A stretch of DNA of 64,000 nucleotides, from assembly GCA_036346395.1 (NCBI GenBank), contig CM070602.1, positions 21,461,098 to 21,525,097 of the forward strand, given 5' to 3'. The position numbers and the translations under genes are program-made. The notes beneath the pieces were generated by a model. It did no database searches. It had not been told where the DNA came from and saw only the letters and a list, made by a program, of their open reading frames with translations. The stretch is from Hsuehochloa calcarea (taxonomy: Eukaryota; Streptophyta; Magnoliopsida; Poales; Poaceae). Shown in pieces: positions 10,996 to 22,486 of this stretch; within the stretch, counting starts at the first letter, position 1, and each line of letters begins with the position of its first letter.

Positions 10996-13900
10996 TGTAG
11001 CATCCCGCTTTTTCAGAGATTTTCAAAATTTTAAAAGAGAACCATTTGCTTCTATTCGCCAAAAGCTTAATTTGGAATTTCAGAATCAATTGCAGTTAAT
11101 ATGAATTAATCAAACTTTAATTTAAATTAAAGTTTTTTTAATTGATTTTTCTGGTATTTAAAATCAAAATTATTATTTTAAGTGTTTTCTTGGATTTATT
11201 GGGTTTTAGAAATTGATTTTCATTTTACCCGAAATTAAAAATTATTTTATTTGCAAAATAAAAAGAAAAATATTAAAGTTAAAAGTATTTTTATTAAGTC
11301 CAGAATAATTCAAGGAATTTCTGTGAATTTTTCTAGAATTTTTGGGCTCTATTTGCTATTTTCTAAATTGCCTTTTCATTTGTTGGATTTTCTGAAAATC
11401 AAAAATCTTTTTAAACTCCATCTACTGTGCGTGGACCGAATCCTTCGCCCACCATCGTTTCACCGCCCAAGCCTCGCTGCCCACTTTCGCGCCTACGCCT
11501 CACCTCGCTCCCGCCACGGACGCGATCCGGCCTCGATCTCCCGCGCCCGCATCCGCTCCCGGCCGTTGATCTCCATCCGCGCCGCTTCGCCCGCACTTCT
11601 CTCTATTCTCCGCCGTCCGATCAAAATCGGACGACGCTCCGTCGCCCGCGCCTCCCTTCCTCCCCGACCGTCCTATCGAAAATCGGACGGCGCCCGGTTT
11701 GTCTTCTTCCCCGCGCCTCTCCCTCTCTCCTCTGTCGCGCCCGTGAGCGCCGCAGCGCATCTCCCGCCGCCCGCCTCGATTCCGCCGCCGCTGCCGTTCC
11801 TCCGGTGCCGCTTCGCCTCCGCTCCTCCTTTCTCTTCGCTCTAAACGGCGCGCCTAAAGCTCTCGCCCGAGCTCGCTCCCTCTCTCCTCCGCCCGTGACC
11901 TCCCCGGCGTGCTCCCTCGCCCATGGCCCTCCGCTCTATTTAAAGAGCGCCTCGGCTCCGCTTCCTTCCTCTCCTCCGTTTCCCCCTCCTCCTTCCCTTC
12001 CCCGCTCTCTCTCTCGGCCGCTATCCCCCTCTCTTTTTCTTTCGGCCGCCACGCTCCGCCACCGCCGTGCACCGCCTCCGGCCCTCCTCCGGCACCACCG
12101 ACCCCTCCACCGCCTTCCCGCGCCGTCGCCGCCCCGGTGCACCCTTCCCGTCGCCGGCCGACCTCCGCTGTCGCCGCCGTCTCCTCACTCCGGTCCGCCG
12201 AGCACACCTCCTCTCTCTCTCTCTCCATCCCTCCTCATGAGTCGGTGGCCGCCGCGTGGCGCCACGTCATCGCCACGTAGGCGGACTTGCTCACGTGGCA
12301 GCCCATTTGGCGCCACGTGGCGTGGATTTTTTCCGATTTCCAAGAGCAAAATAAATCCGAAATTCCGAAAATCCGAAAAACCCTAATTCTATCATTTCAT
12401 GTGATTTCCAACTTCTTTCGTCCATAACTTTCGTGATCCGAACTCCGATTTGGGTGATCCAAATTTCTATATTCATATAAATTCAGCCCTTTCATTTGGT
12501 TCGGTTTTGTAATTTTTGGAGTTCATTTGGTCTGTTTTATTTATTGTTGCTATTCTCGCACGTAGATTCGGCGTTTTAAGATTTCTTCGACCGACGATCA
12601 AGACCGCTCCTCGTCAACGAAGGCAAGTCGTAGGCCTTTGACCATGTTGAACCCATTTTTATAAATGTATATTGTTTTAAATTATCATGCATGGCTAGTT
12701 TTATTAAAAATGGTTTTGGGAGTAGATAATTACCAAATTGCCATTATGCCTCCTTGATAAATTGAAAATGAAATGTCTCCTTGAATGACATATATCCTTG
12801 GACACCTTAGGTTGGTTATTACTAGTTGGACATAATTGTATTACCAACTTGGGTGCGTATATTTGCTTAGTCTCGCTTTAGTTATCCATGGGACTCACGA
12901 TCACATGTTCATGATGAATGAAATTTGACTAATGGAACTATGGAATTGTGGTGTGATGCCACTGTAATTAAAATGTGTTGAGCCATGGCAGGGATTGCCA
13001 TTTGGTCAGGAATGAACAAAAATGATTTATACTCGGGCTTGTGGTAGGGAGTTAAGGTGGGTGTGTGATGCACATTGGGATGTGGAAGGTCTCGTCTGAG
13101 CAGCCAACTAAGGACTTAACTTTGCAAGTCAATGATCTGGGCCAACTCGTGCAACCACAAGTCCGGTATGGGACGGACCTGGCCAACTAATTAGGGAAGT
13201 TTTGAGTCGGTTCTGTTTGGGTTGATTATTGGCGCAAGAGGGGGCCGTGAAGGCGAAACCTTAGCGAGCAGAACCGAGGCAAAATGGACCTTTGTAAAGG
13301 CCTTGTGATAATCACTTAGTCGCACACCTCGGAAGTGTGTGAGCGGACAGTACAAGTGATTTATCTCTTGTGGGTAAAGCTGTACAACCTCTGCAGAGTG
13401 TAAAAATCTATTCGAATAGCCGTGTCCCCTGCACGGACATGCCCGTGATTTCGCGCAAGGGTAGCATTTTCAAAAATGTGGTTTGGTTCGATGGAAAGGT
13501 TTGGTTGAATGGTTGGGAAGTGAACGGATGTTCACCGCTTGTTTCAAAAGAACTTGGTTATCTATGTATTATTCTTTTAAAATCCTGCTTTGCAATCTAA
13601 TTATGGTATTTACCGTTAAACTTGCTTTCTGCAAATTAGCCATAAAGCCATTATTGTTTAAGCCTTACATGAATACTATGTGCATACATTTCTCTACGAC
13701 TTGCTGAGTACTTTATGTACTCACGGCTTTATGCCCTTTGTTGATCAGTCCCAGCAGAAGAATCAGGACAGGTTGAGTACTATGAGGAAGGCTACTTTGA
13801 AGACTTCGCGAACTAAGTCACGTCCTCCACTCGATTGCCTGTGGGCATGTCGATTGGGCTCCACGTATTTTGAGATTTCCGCTGCCAGATACTCTGTTGT

Positions 13901-14107
13901 TGCTAAGCCCTGTGAGGCGACTTTTGTAAGAGCTTGACCATAAGGTCCTTTGCTGTTAACTAATATTACTTTGTCTGCTTCATTAGTTCGTTGTTGAATG
14001 GTTATGATAACATCATTGTTGCAACTGTGCGAGCTAGCTACTGATCATGGGACTAGCTCGGTATGCACAGAGGGTCTCGGGGTTGTGTGACACCCGGGGC
14101 GCCAACA
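10996..14107 (+). repeat. gypsy 3' LTR
   Basis: Runs from TGTAGCATCCCGC to GGCGCCAACA and matches 1457-4556 end to end. The segment from about 12615 to 13210 is almost identical to about 3075-3670, whereas the GC-rich core (about 11415-12340) differs by dozens of small indels. The 319-codon ORF at 11427-12386 lies in this core and is not conserved in the other LTR. Confidence 0.94.
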
Positions 14108-14112
14108 GGTGG

Positions 14113-14563
14113 CATTTTCAGATTGAGAGTATTCAATATCAACAGCTTTCATCTGATTAATCACTTTATTAAAGCGACTGAAAATATCATCGATGCTCTC
14201 TCCAGGACGCATCTCGAATTTGTTGTATTCACGCTTGTAAACTGTTTGGCACACTTTCTTGATTTGGGACGAACCCTCATGATATGTTTCGAGGGTGTTC
14301 CAAATCTCGTACGCAGTTGCAAGATTGCAAATGCGATCATATTCTTGTCGACCAAGCGCACCATATAAAAGATTCTTGGCCTTGTTGTTGTTTGCCACAA
14401 GAATCGCTGAAGCCGGCGTAGCAATTTCAGGAATAACAAGTGGGGCTCGAACAACATCTCAAATAGCTTGTCCCTCGCTCTCAAGGAAGACTCGCATACG
14501 ATTCTTCCAATAGGCATAGTCGTGCCCATCGAAGATATGCGGTTTAGTAGAAAACTTATCCAT
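14113..14563 (-). pseudogene. copia gag, N-terminal part, disrupted
   Basis: N-terminal gag segment beginning at the ATG at 14561-14563 (MDKFSTKPHIFDG), about 40 bases from the primer-binding site, the normal position for a copia gag start. It contains the DUF4219/UBN2-type core: YAYWKNRMRVFL near the start, then LGRQEYDRICNLATAYEIWN and later RPGESIDDIFSRFNKVINQM. Codon 35 is TGA (14459-14461) where the family normally has Trp. The segment ends at the GGTGG duplication (14108-14112), beyond which the gypsy LTR begins; the rest of gag resumes at 1456. Nonsense mutation plus insertion make it a pseudogene. Confidence 0.88.
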
Positions 14564-14604
14564 CGCCAAAGTTCAGTGATCGGTTAAGATCAAGATTGAA
14601 CTAA

Positions 14605-14620
14605 CCGGGCTCTGATACCA
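14605..14620 (-). other. primer-binding site of the copia element
   Basis: On the minus strand this reads TGGTATCAGAGCCCGG, the standard match to the 3' end of plant initiator tRNA-Met. It lies two bases inside the LTR, as expected for a retroelement 5' LTR on the minus strand. Confidence 0.93.
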
Positions 14621-14622
14621 AT

Positions 14623-16420
14623 TGTTGGACCGAAAAGGCGACTAGAGGGGGGGGGGTGAATAGGAGCATGCTCACTTTTTCACAAATTATGAATTCAACA
14701 CAATCTCACTCCAATAGCTATGAGGAAGCTATGAAGATCAATATACCAGTACAGCGGAAGACTAGTATTGAATTCAATTTAATCCCCTAAGCAATATGAC
14801 AAAAACATCAAAGATCAAAGCAACACAAAGGCAATCGCGGTCCGACCTCGGACTTGACGGTCTGACCGATTCGGGCGGTCGGACCTCATTATACCGCGGT
14901 CCGACCGCCTCAAATCGGTCGGATCGGGTGGTGAGGCGCTACGGACCGGCGGCACTCGCAATGCATCTCAAACAAAGAAATGTACCATGATGAAGGTGCA
15001 ATTAGGTCTAACTTTTGATTCTCAACTCCAAACTTCATGAAACTTTGCACAGACCTTCTCTATGCTATTGAGGACCTATTCCAATCGAATATTATGATAA
15101 TTCTCGGCTAGATCCTGAACAGTTGTCAATTGAGTAAGAGAGGGTCTAAAACCGAACAAGAACGTAAACTTGATCCTAATTCTTGTTCGTGAGTGATTGA
15201 TGATCAAGATGATCCTCGATAGGTTCACACATATCACAGCAAGCAAATTCACGTGAAAGAATCAATCAAAAACTCGTGGATAAAAGAAAACCCTAAAATC
15301 ACGAAATTGAAAGCAAGAACGAAAAGAGACTTATCTCAAGCAAACCTTGCATAGATTAAATTCGTGATTGATGCTGGATTACACCCACTCCATCAAGGAA
15401 CAGTGGTCAATCCAAGATCACAAAAATCACCTCAAACCATCAAGAGCCCTAGCCTCCACCTCAACTCCCCCTAAGCCAATTAGGGTTTTGAAACATAAAA
15501 GAACCGAGTGAGCCGGTGCAGCCACCACCTCCTCCTATTTATAGTGGAGGCCTAGAACTTCTAGGGTTGACTCTATTGGGCTCCTGTTAAGGCCCACTAA
15601 CAAACGGGTCACACACGCATGCTTCGCAAAGCGCCGTCTTTAACCTTTTGACCTAAACAGCTTCACCTAGCGCCATCTTGCGCCTCAGATTTGCTAATAG
15701 GTCACCCTTGTCCATCTTGCGTCACGCTTGAGTCATTGACCTTACCCGGCATCGTCGATCTTCTGGACCTCAACTCTCCAAGTCTAGTCCCGATCATCCT
15801 CGCCGTTGACCGTCGTTGATCACCAAGCAACCTGCACAACCATAGACAAGCAAACACGAATTCGGGAATAAGTTCTTCACAACTTGACCCATGTTAGTCA
15901 AAACATGCATCATGCAATACATATGCCATGAAACCAATGAACTTGACCTAACAAAATGACATCACCACGAAGTTGGCTAACGTTTATAAGTGGAAATCGG
16001 TCCGACCGCTCACTGTGAGCCGGTCGGATCGCCTATGGCTTGGCCGGACCGCTCCTCGTGAGCGGTCGGACCGCCACAGGACTTAGCCAATTTCAAGCCC
16101 TGAAATTCCGAAACCTTCTGGAAATTTAAAACGAATAGAACTTTTGCTTGGAGGCTTCAAAAATTATGAGACCAAGTGCATTGAGATCCCCTCACTTGCT
16201 TACACCCTCTATTTTTGGCCCATCTTGTTCTGACCATTCTTTGGTCACGGCCGGTCCGACCGCCGCACATGGCCGGTCCGACCGATTTGGGACCGGTCGG
16301 ACCGCCCCTGTCCAAAAAGCCTGACCTTTGTCGAAAACCCTGTGAAATGATAAACCATAAATGCCATTGCCAATTGTCACATCATCCTAAGATCTGGAGC
16401 ATATCCCCATGATATCCACA
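14623..16420 (-). repeat. copia 5' LTR, about 1.8 kb, rich in CGGTCGGACCG palindromes
   Basis: Starts TGTTGGACCG and ends ATCCACA on the plus strand, giving TG...CA ends, and abuts the primer-binding site. It is the same family as the solo LTR at 5374-7153, end to end (TGTTGGACCG ... CACATCATCCTAAGATCTGG ... ATCCACA). Two clusters of the palindrome CGGTCCGACCG and its near variants lie at about 14835-14950 and 15995-16310. In between are AT-rich DNA and a promoter-like stretch with CTCCTATTTATAGTGGAGGCC near 15530, a plausible TATA region. Confidence 0.92.
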
Positions 16421-17599
16421 CATACAAAGACATATAGGCAAATTGATAAAAGGAATGTAAATTGCAATATAGTAAAGCACAAGAAAAACAAACCACAAGG
16501 ACACAATGATGTTTTACCGTGGTGTTCGAAGGCTTGCCGGTCTCCCCTAATCCACGCTGAGGTAAGCCCAAACTAATTGGACCGGCTCCACGAATTTAGC
16601 CAACATCTCCGAGGTAAGTCCAACCACTTGGTCCAGCTCCAACACGAACCAACACCTCGATCCACTCAGGGTTACTCTTCCTCCACTCCGGAGATGGTGA
16701 GCACCAAGCCACTCACAACCGCTCGGGCCTTCTCACAACCTTCTTTGAAAAGATCACCGACGCAACTCCTCCAAGTTGTTTAGGTGTCGGCAAACAACAA
16801 GAGTAACAAGTCGAAGACGCTCACTTGAACAAATCAAGTGTCTAACCTCAAGTGGATACACAATCCACTACCTAATGCAACACATGCACTTAGGGTTTGC
16901 TCTCTAAGCTCACTAAGTGCAACACATGCACATAAGGGTGTAGAGGGCTTGCTCTTTGCTTAAGGAATGGGTAACGGCACCAACAACCTTCCCCACAACA
17001 GACCAAGGTGGTTAGTTATAGCCCACACACAAAAATTAGCCATTGGAGAAAAGATTCTAAAAATCAATACAAGCGGTAGTACCACCGTTCATCGGCCGAT
17101 GCCACCGCACTTCCTCTGACGCACAGTAATGGCTATAACAAAGCCTCTGAAAGAGCCGTTGGAAATACGGCACGATACTACCACCATTGAATATGCGGTA
17201 CTTCTACTCGCCGGTAGTTCCGAAACACAAGGGTGGTGCTACCGCTTCCTTTGAGGCCCGAAAATGGCATTTACTGGAAAAAACGTACCGCTTCATAAGT
17301 CTCAGTTATACTGGGTTGTGGTAGTTCTACAATAGTCACTGCGGTCGTACCGTGATGCGGTAGTTCTGCCCAATAAACTCCGGTACCACCGCTTTCCAGA
17401 AGAGCAAACCACGCTCAAAAGGTGTCTCTCTGGAAAACACGTAACACTAACTAATCTTTAGTCCAACTGGGTTGCGGTAGTACCGCACGACTTTCCTGGT
17501 CATACCGCGGTGCGGTAGTACCGCCAACACAACATCGGTACTACCGACTGTCATGAGAAAAGCTTAGTTGGCTTTCAAAATAAACTCAATTGCAAAACG

Positions 17600-17935
17600 C
17601 ATTTGCCAATTGATGGGCGATGCAAACAAGGGTTAAAGGCAAGATTCTCAATAGTTGTAAAACACATTTGTCAACTTTTAGAATCAACGCCACAAGGAAT
17701 AAGGTACATAGACTTAAACCATTTGCAAAACACATTCACAAGCTAAAATCATATGCTACAAGGATTATGCATGAGCCTCGACTATTTGCAAAACACATTC
17801 GCAAATATTGACAACATACCACAAGTAGTTTCATGAACTTCAACCATTTGTAAAACACATTTACAAATTATAGTCTCATGCTACAAATATTATGATGCAT
17901 GAGTTTCAACCATTCACAAAACACATTCGCAAACA
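17600..17935. repeat. imperfect tandem repeat, units of about 55-70 bp
   Basis: The core TTTGCAAAACACATTCGCAA recurs near 17600, 17657, 17720, 17777, 17848 and 17912, separated by variable spacers containing CATGCTACAAGGATTATG-like DNA. Confidence 0.75.
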
Positions 17936-18139
17936 AATGCACCATGCATAGATGAGCTAGAGCAAGCATAATGAGCTATCAACACATGACTAACTCAAGC
18001 TACTAGTTAAGACCACTCTTAATAGAATGACAACCTATACTAGCAATCTGATCTCCAACCAAACACCAAGACCGGTACAAGACTAGGAACACATCCTTAG
18101 CCGTAGCTAGTCATACCTTTGCCTTGCACATACACTTGA

Positions 18140-18460
18140 AGCTTGATGACGCACATATTCTCTTCAAGACTAGGTTCTTGACTTTGATAATCATTAACAC
18201 ATGATGATCTCTTTCACTCAATCTCCATCAACACATGATAGGTCTTCATGATCAACTTATGATCATCTTCTCTTCGAGATCTTGACACGCATCAACACAT
18301 GACACATCATTTACTCCTAGCTCTTGACTTCAATACCATCAACACATGATGATCTTCTTCACTTCAGAATCTTGACTTGAACATCATCAACACATGATGA
18401 TTTTCTTCATCCCGAGTCTTGACTTGATGACGACCAACTCATGACGTCATCCAAAGTCTC
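18140..18460. repeat. imperfect tandem repeat around CATCAACACATGATGATC
   Basis: Six or more degenerate units with CATCAACACATGA followed by TCTTCTTCACTT and CTTGACTT. Confidence 0.75.
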
Positions 18461-18600
18461 CATGATCATGAAACATAAGCTATTCATCTAACTAATGAAA
18501 AATGTTAGTTCCACAATATGATTATCATTAATTACCACACCATATCATTAACTCATAATGGTGGGACAAGATACTTCAATCTCCCCTTTGGTAATTGATG

Positions 18601-19134
18601 ATAACCACTTCAATTGCAAATAATTGAATGTAGATAAATATTGGTATATATGAACTACACAAGTTTTATATACTCAAGGATATGTTTCAAAGTAATGATC
18701 CTTAATATATGTGGAAAACGAAATATGGATCAATACTAATGAAACCACAAAACATAGAGTGAACTCTCCCTAAATATATGCATACACAAATGTGTAAAAA
18801 AGGCATATGCATATATTCAAGTTAGACTTTTAGTAAAGTTCAACATATATTTTGGATTCGAGGAATACACCAATATATAAGAATATGATGTGGAGTGCAT
18901 ACTTTCATGATTTTCACTTTTTTTTATCCAAATAAGACAACACAATAGGTATATATCAATAAAAGTGTTAATACCACATATAGATTTATCATTAATCACC
19001 AAAATACTCCATTAACTCATAATGGCGGGTCTAAATTCTTCAAAAGGGCTAATATATATACAAGTACATGTGTGGCATATGTGCAAGTAACCCCTTATAT
19101 AATGGGGAAAATATGCAAGCAATAATATACATCT
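18601..19134. other. AT-rich non-coding stretch with a repeated 18540/19000 box
   Basis: No gene motifs seen. The box CATTAACTCATAATGG followed by (T/C)GGG occurs twice, near 18549 and 19010, each after a TTATCATTAAT(T/C)ACCA segment. This suggests a duplicated element end. Confidence 0.5.
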
Positions 19135-20036
19135 AACAAGTTCATGCTTGATTGGATCACTAGTAATCTGAATAACAATTGTATTGTCACAAAAGAAAGG
19201 TGTAGGATTGTCAAAATGGACACCTAGATCAATCAAGAGCTATCGAAGCCAAATGATCTCGAGGTGGTAGCGACAAGAGCTCGAAGCTCAACCTCAGCAC
19301 TAGAGCATGACACCGCGGTCTGTTTCTTGGACTTCCAGGCAATGATCGAAATATGAAGTGAGATACAGTAGCTAGTGATAGATCGGCGATCAGTAGGATC
19401 ACTTGCCCAAGTGGAGTTAGAGTAAGCGTAGTAGAGCTAGAGCTGACTCGAACTGGCATAGAACAAACGTCTGGACGCAATCCCCCTCAAGTATCTCAGC
19501 ACACGAAGAATATGACTATAGTGGACTGACGCGGGAGGACTGAAAAACCAGCTGAGCATATGAACAACATGAGCAATGTCTGACCTAGTGACAGTGCGAT
19601 ACACAAGGCACCCAATGAGCTGATAATAGCGGCAATGATCTGTCAGGGATACACCATCTGTAGGTCAAAGCTGCAAGTGAACCTCCATGGGTGTGGTAGC
19701 AGTACGAGTATCAATAATCCTAGAGCGAACAAGCAGATCCTAGACGAAGCGATGTTGAAATAGATAGTAGCAATCGCCATCAGAATGAACCTCAATCCCA
19801 AGAAAATAGCTCAATGGTCCCAAATCGACATCATAAATTGTTCACTTAATTTATTCTTGACAAAAGCCACATAGTCCATGTCATCTCTTGTGATCAGCTT
19901 ATCATCTACATATAGCAGAAGCAAAGTACGACCCTGCTGAGAAGTGTGAATAAACAAGGCATGATCATACTCACTCGGAGTGAAACCAGTAGCTCGAATC
20001 ACAGAACTGAAACGCTCGAACCAAGCACGAGGAACC
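19135..20036 (-). pseudogene. copia pol remnant: RT C-terminus and RNase H
   Basis: Minus-strand remnant of a copia polyprotein. From the right it has an RT segment with the catalytic LLLYVDD motif (about 19885-19925) followed by FVKNKLSEQF, then a degraded connection, then RNase H with SCSSAEVELRAL and FFCDNTIVIQITSDPIKHEL (about 19140-19290). Several frameshifts separate these motifs. The first YVDDKLITRDD differs from the usual YVDDMIITGDD. Homology stops sharply at both ends and no LTR is attached, so it is a truncated piece. It is related to the elements at 23134-24560 and 27183-30440. Confidence 0.88.
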
Positions 20037-20928
20037 TTTCATAAAACAGGTATTGTATATCTTATAAATGTGAGTTCCAAAAGTTTCCCTTTCATTGCTT
20101 CGTAGACACTTCTAATTTCAGCCATACATCCACTTTAAGATGGAATGCCAACCCCCAAACATCCACTTTAAGATCGAATGCCAACCCTTTATTTCCTTGA
20201 TCAAAGGTTAGAATTTCTGTGATCATCTGATCCAAAGTCCAAACAACCTAGACCATTTGATTAAATAACAATCTCCTCCTATTATCATGCTATCAATTAA
20301 ATGCACTCCCTATTTAACCCTTCAATGTCAATTCAGCAGCAAAACTTTCATTCATTAGAGAATTAAACTCCTCTCATCCTACACCTGGCCCATGTAGATT
20401 AATTCTGTCTTTTGCAAATTAGTCCCCGACCTTTGATAAAATTACACACATACAATTCCCTAGAAACTTTTGTTTTGGGCCCTTGGAAGACCCAAATGAT
20501 GCACAACCAAGTCCTACGTGCTGCTCAGATGCTCCTTGGCTCGCATGCAGCTATGAGAGAATTGGATTGCATCATTATTTGCTCAGATTGGATTGATTAT
20601 TTAATCCTATACCTTCAAATCATTTCGTAGGCGATATGATTATTAAGAGATACGAAAAAATATTTGCTAACAGTTTGTTCAGTGACACGGGTTTCATATG
20701 TATGATTACCAGTATCAATATACAAATATTTGTTTGGCCAGGACTGGCCGACCAAGTCCAGCTTTCATATTTTTGCTAAAAATACTAGCTCCTAAGGGTA
20801 ACTCATGTAACTAGAAAGCTATCCTTTTAGGAGGTGGAGTCATGAAAGAAACAAGAAAATAATTAATACAAGGCCTTTGGAAAATATAAGATAGTTGAGA
20901 ATTCAAATGAACATAATATTTTCAACTA
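20037..20928. other. no gene recognised; short tandem duplication at 20126-20190
   Basis: Mostly AT-rich DNA without coding motifs. A 33-bp unit beginning ACATCCACTTTAAGAT is tandemly duplicated (20126 and 20159) with a few mismatches. Confidence 0.5.
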
Positions 20929-21303
20929 GAGTAAATTGCATTGGAGCTCCCTAAACTTGTGCAGTTGTCTCACTCAACACCCTGAACTTGCATTGTACTT
21001 TGCCGCCACCCTAAACTTGATCCTATTTGCACCATTGATCAATCAAACATTTAGATAATTTCACAGCCATCTGGAGGGAAAAGTTGCTGCCATTACAACC
21101 TCACCAAAAGATTGGCCAAAAGTCATCAATCCCCCCACCACCCACCTATCTCTCTCCATGTCAACAGGTAACATTGGTGAACAGCAAGATTGATCAGTGG
21201 TGTAAACAGGAACAAGTTTAGGGGGGTAACAAAGTAAAATACAAGTTCAGGGTGCTAATTAAGACAATCGCACAAGTTTAAGAAGCTCCAATGCAATTTA
21301 CTC
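20929..21303. mobile_element. MITE with long terminal inverted repeats (Mutator-like TSD)
   Basis: A 375-bp non-coding element. The left end GAGTAAATTGCATTGGAGC and the right end GCTCCAATGCAATTTACTC are perfect inverted copies, and imperfect inverted homology extends for roughly 70-90 bases on each side. The flanking 9-mers TTTCAACTA (20920-20928) and TTTCAATTG (21304-21312) match at 7 of 9 positions, as in an old 9-bp Mutator-type duplication. No transposase is encoded; it would need a protein from elsewhere. Confidence 0.85.
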
Positions 21304-22486
21304 TTTCAATTGTGCTCTGTGCAAGAGCATACTACTCATCATTTTGAAAAATAATGTATGCATGTGTATTTAGACACAATATATGCTGCATTTTATTTGG
21401 TCTATTGTCATTCCATTAAGTAGCCTTTCAACTCATCAGGGACAGACAATAGTAGCTTTGGGAACGTTTGTATCTATACTTAATTTTTCCATCCTACGAG
21501 AGGGCAAACTAGCCTAGTTAAGCTCTTGCTTGCAAAATCAAGGCTTCTTGTTTGGTTCCCGTAACACATGGATAAGCTTTTGAGTAAAAACATGCTAATA
21601 AGTGCCTCTTCAAATCCTATTAATCATCTCTCCATTCAGCAATTGACAAAAAGATATGAATGCAGAACTGCACGGGGCATGTATCAATAAATGGATGGGA
21701 TAACAAGACGTGAACTCCATGCCATGCTGAGCAGCTCCGCAAGTGGATACGGAAACTTATGGAGTTGCAGGCAGTGATCATGGCAAATGACGGTAGGGCA
21801 AGAGCGACATATGACATCGTTGCATCACCACATAATATCATGAATTCAGGCTCCCTCACAGGATGCAGGCTTACTTGCCACATGGGAGTGCCGATATGGC
21901 TCTCTGCTTTCTGCAAGAATTTTATTGTGGTTGCAGACAATCTTCCCATGTAAAGCAAGATTTTTATCTCTACCGAATGCCTCACATTGCCAAGCAAGGC
22001 TAGAACTCCCCTAGCCTAAGATCCAAACACACCCTTTACTACAAGCAAATTAGTTGTCTACAGGTCAGTTCGTAGTTTATGTGGTGCAATACCGAATCTA
22101 GTTAGTTATGAGAATCTTTACTAATTCTAGTAAAATTTTGCTGTTATGGCTCCATAAAAAAGAAATAATTGCATATTTGCTACTTCAGAGGTCTGCAATT
22201 TGAGATTTACCGCCCCATTGGAGCTAAATTCATATTTGTCATCGCAAAGACAGGAGATAGGTTTTTTCCACTCACGGGACACATAAAATTGCCTCCACCA
22301 TTTCTTACTCATCAGTCACCACTCTCTGTCCTCTTCCTCTTTCCTCTCCTATCCATTCCATTTTCACCCTCCTCTTCTACCCAATGTCGCCGGCGGTGGT
22401 GGCCAACAGCTAAATGGACACAAGGGCATGATGAGTGAAAATTCTTGTTATTTGCCTTTTTTTGGGTGGGTGGGCGGGCGGGGTAA
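21304..22486. other. no gene recognised
   Basis: About 1.2 kb without recognisable motifs. Opposite-strand ORFs at 21620-21997 (minus) and 21759-21953 (plus) overlap each other and resemble no family I know. A C/T-rich patch lies at about 22310-22385. Confidence 0.4.

Larger units (their letters stand above)
1457..14107 (+). mobile_element. Ty3/gypsy LTR retrotransposon with 3.1-kb LTRs, defective, TSD GGTGG
   Basis: Complete insertion bounded by GGTGG (1452-1456 and 14108-14112). LTRs are 1457-4556 and 10996-14107, the PBS follows at 4562, and a purine-rich tract precedes the 3' LTR. Only the C-terminal half of pol is recognisable (RT thumb, RNase H, integrase, chromodomain-like tail). Gag, protease and RT fingers/palm are not found; that space holds a pyrimidine-rich leader, a solo LTR and a C-poor stretch. 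Long LTRs and a chromodomain-like tail suggest the Tekay/Del lineage (RIRE3/RIRE8-like in rice). The lineage is an inference. Confidence 0.93.
1..16420 (-). mobile_element. Ty1/copia LTR retrotransposon, 5' portion (3' part outside window)
   Basis: A minus-strand copia-type element whose 5' LTR (14623-16420), primer-binding site and gag are in the window; pol and the 3' LTR must lie left of base 1. Gag is cut in two by the gypsy insertion at 1457-14107. Reading across the GGTGG target duplication, the gag frame is continuous, so the gypsy element landed in a formerly open gag. The CCHC knuckle and the long CxxC-rich coiled-coil tail resemble large-gag copia lineages (SIRE/Maximus-like). The lineage is an inference because pol is not visible. 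Confidence 0.85.
16421..18600 (-). repeat. LTR-like sequence of another copia family with palindrome array and minisatellites
   Basis: Non-coding DNA into which the 1-16420 element inserted. At 18575-18600, read on the minus strand, a purine run AAAGGGGAGATTG precedes the block, like a polypurine tract before a 3' LTR. The block would therefore be a minus-strand LTR running left and cut by the insertion. It has three internal zones: about 17070-17560 with ten or more GCGGTAGTACCGC-like palindromes; 17600-17935 with about six units around TTTGCAAAACACATTCGCAA; and 18140-18460 with units around CATCAACACATGATGATC. No ORF shows motifs. The LTR call is inference; the repeats are seen directly. 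Confidence 0.6.

Noticed and set aside
11427..12386. 319-codon plus-strand ORF, Pro/Ser/Arg-rich
   Set aside because: Same LTR core in the 3' copy; not open in the 5' LTR and without motifs.
17070..17560. CRISPR-like repeated palindromes
   Set aside because: Spacing is irregular, repeats are short and degenerate, the DNA is a plant retroelement, and there are no cas genes.
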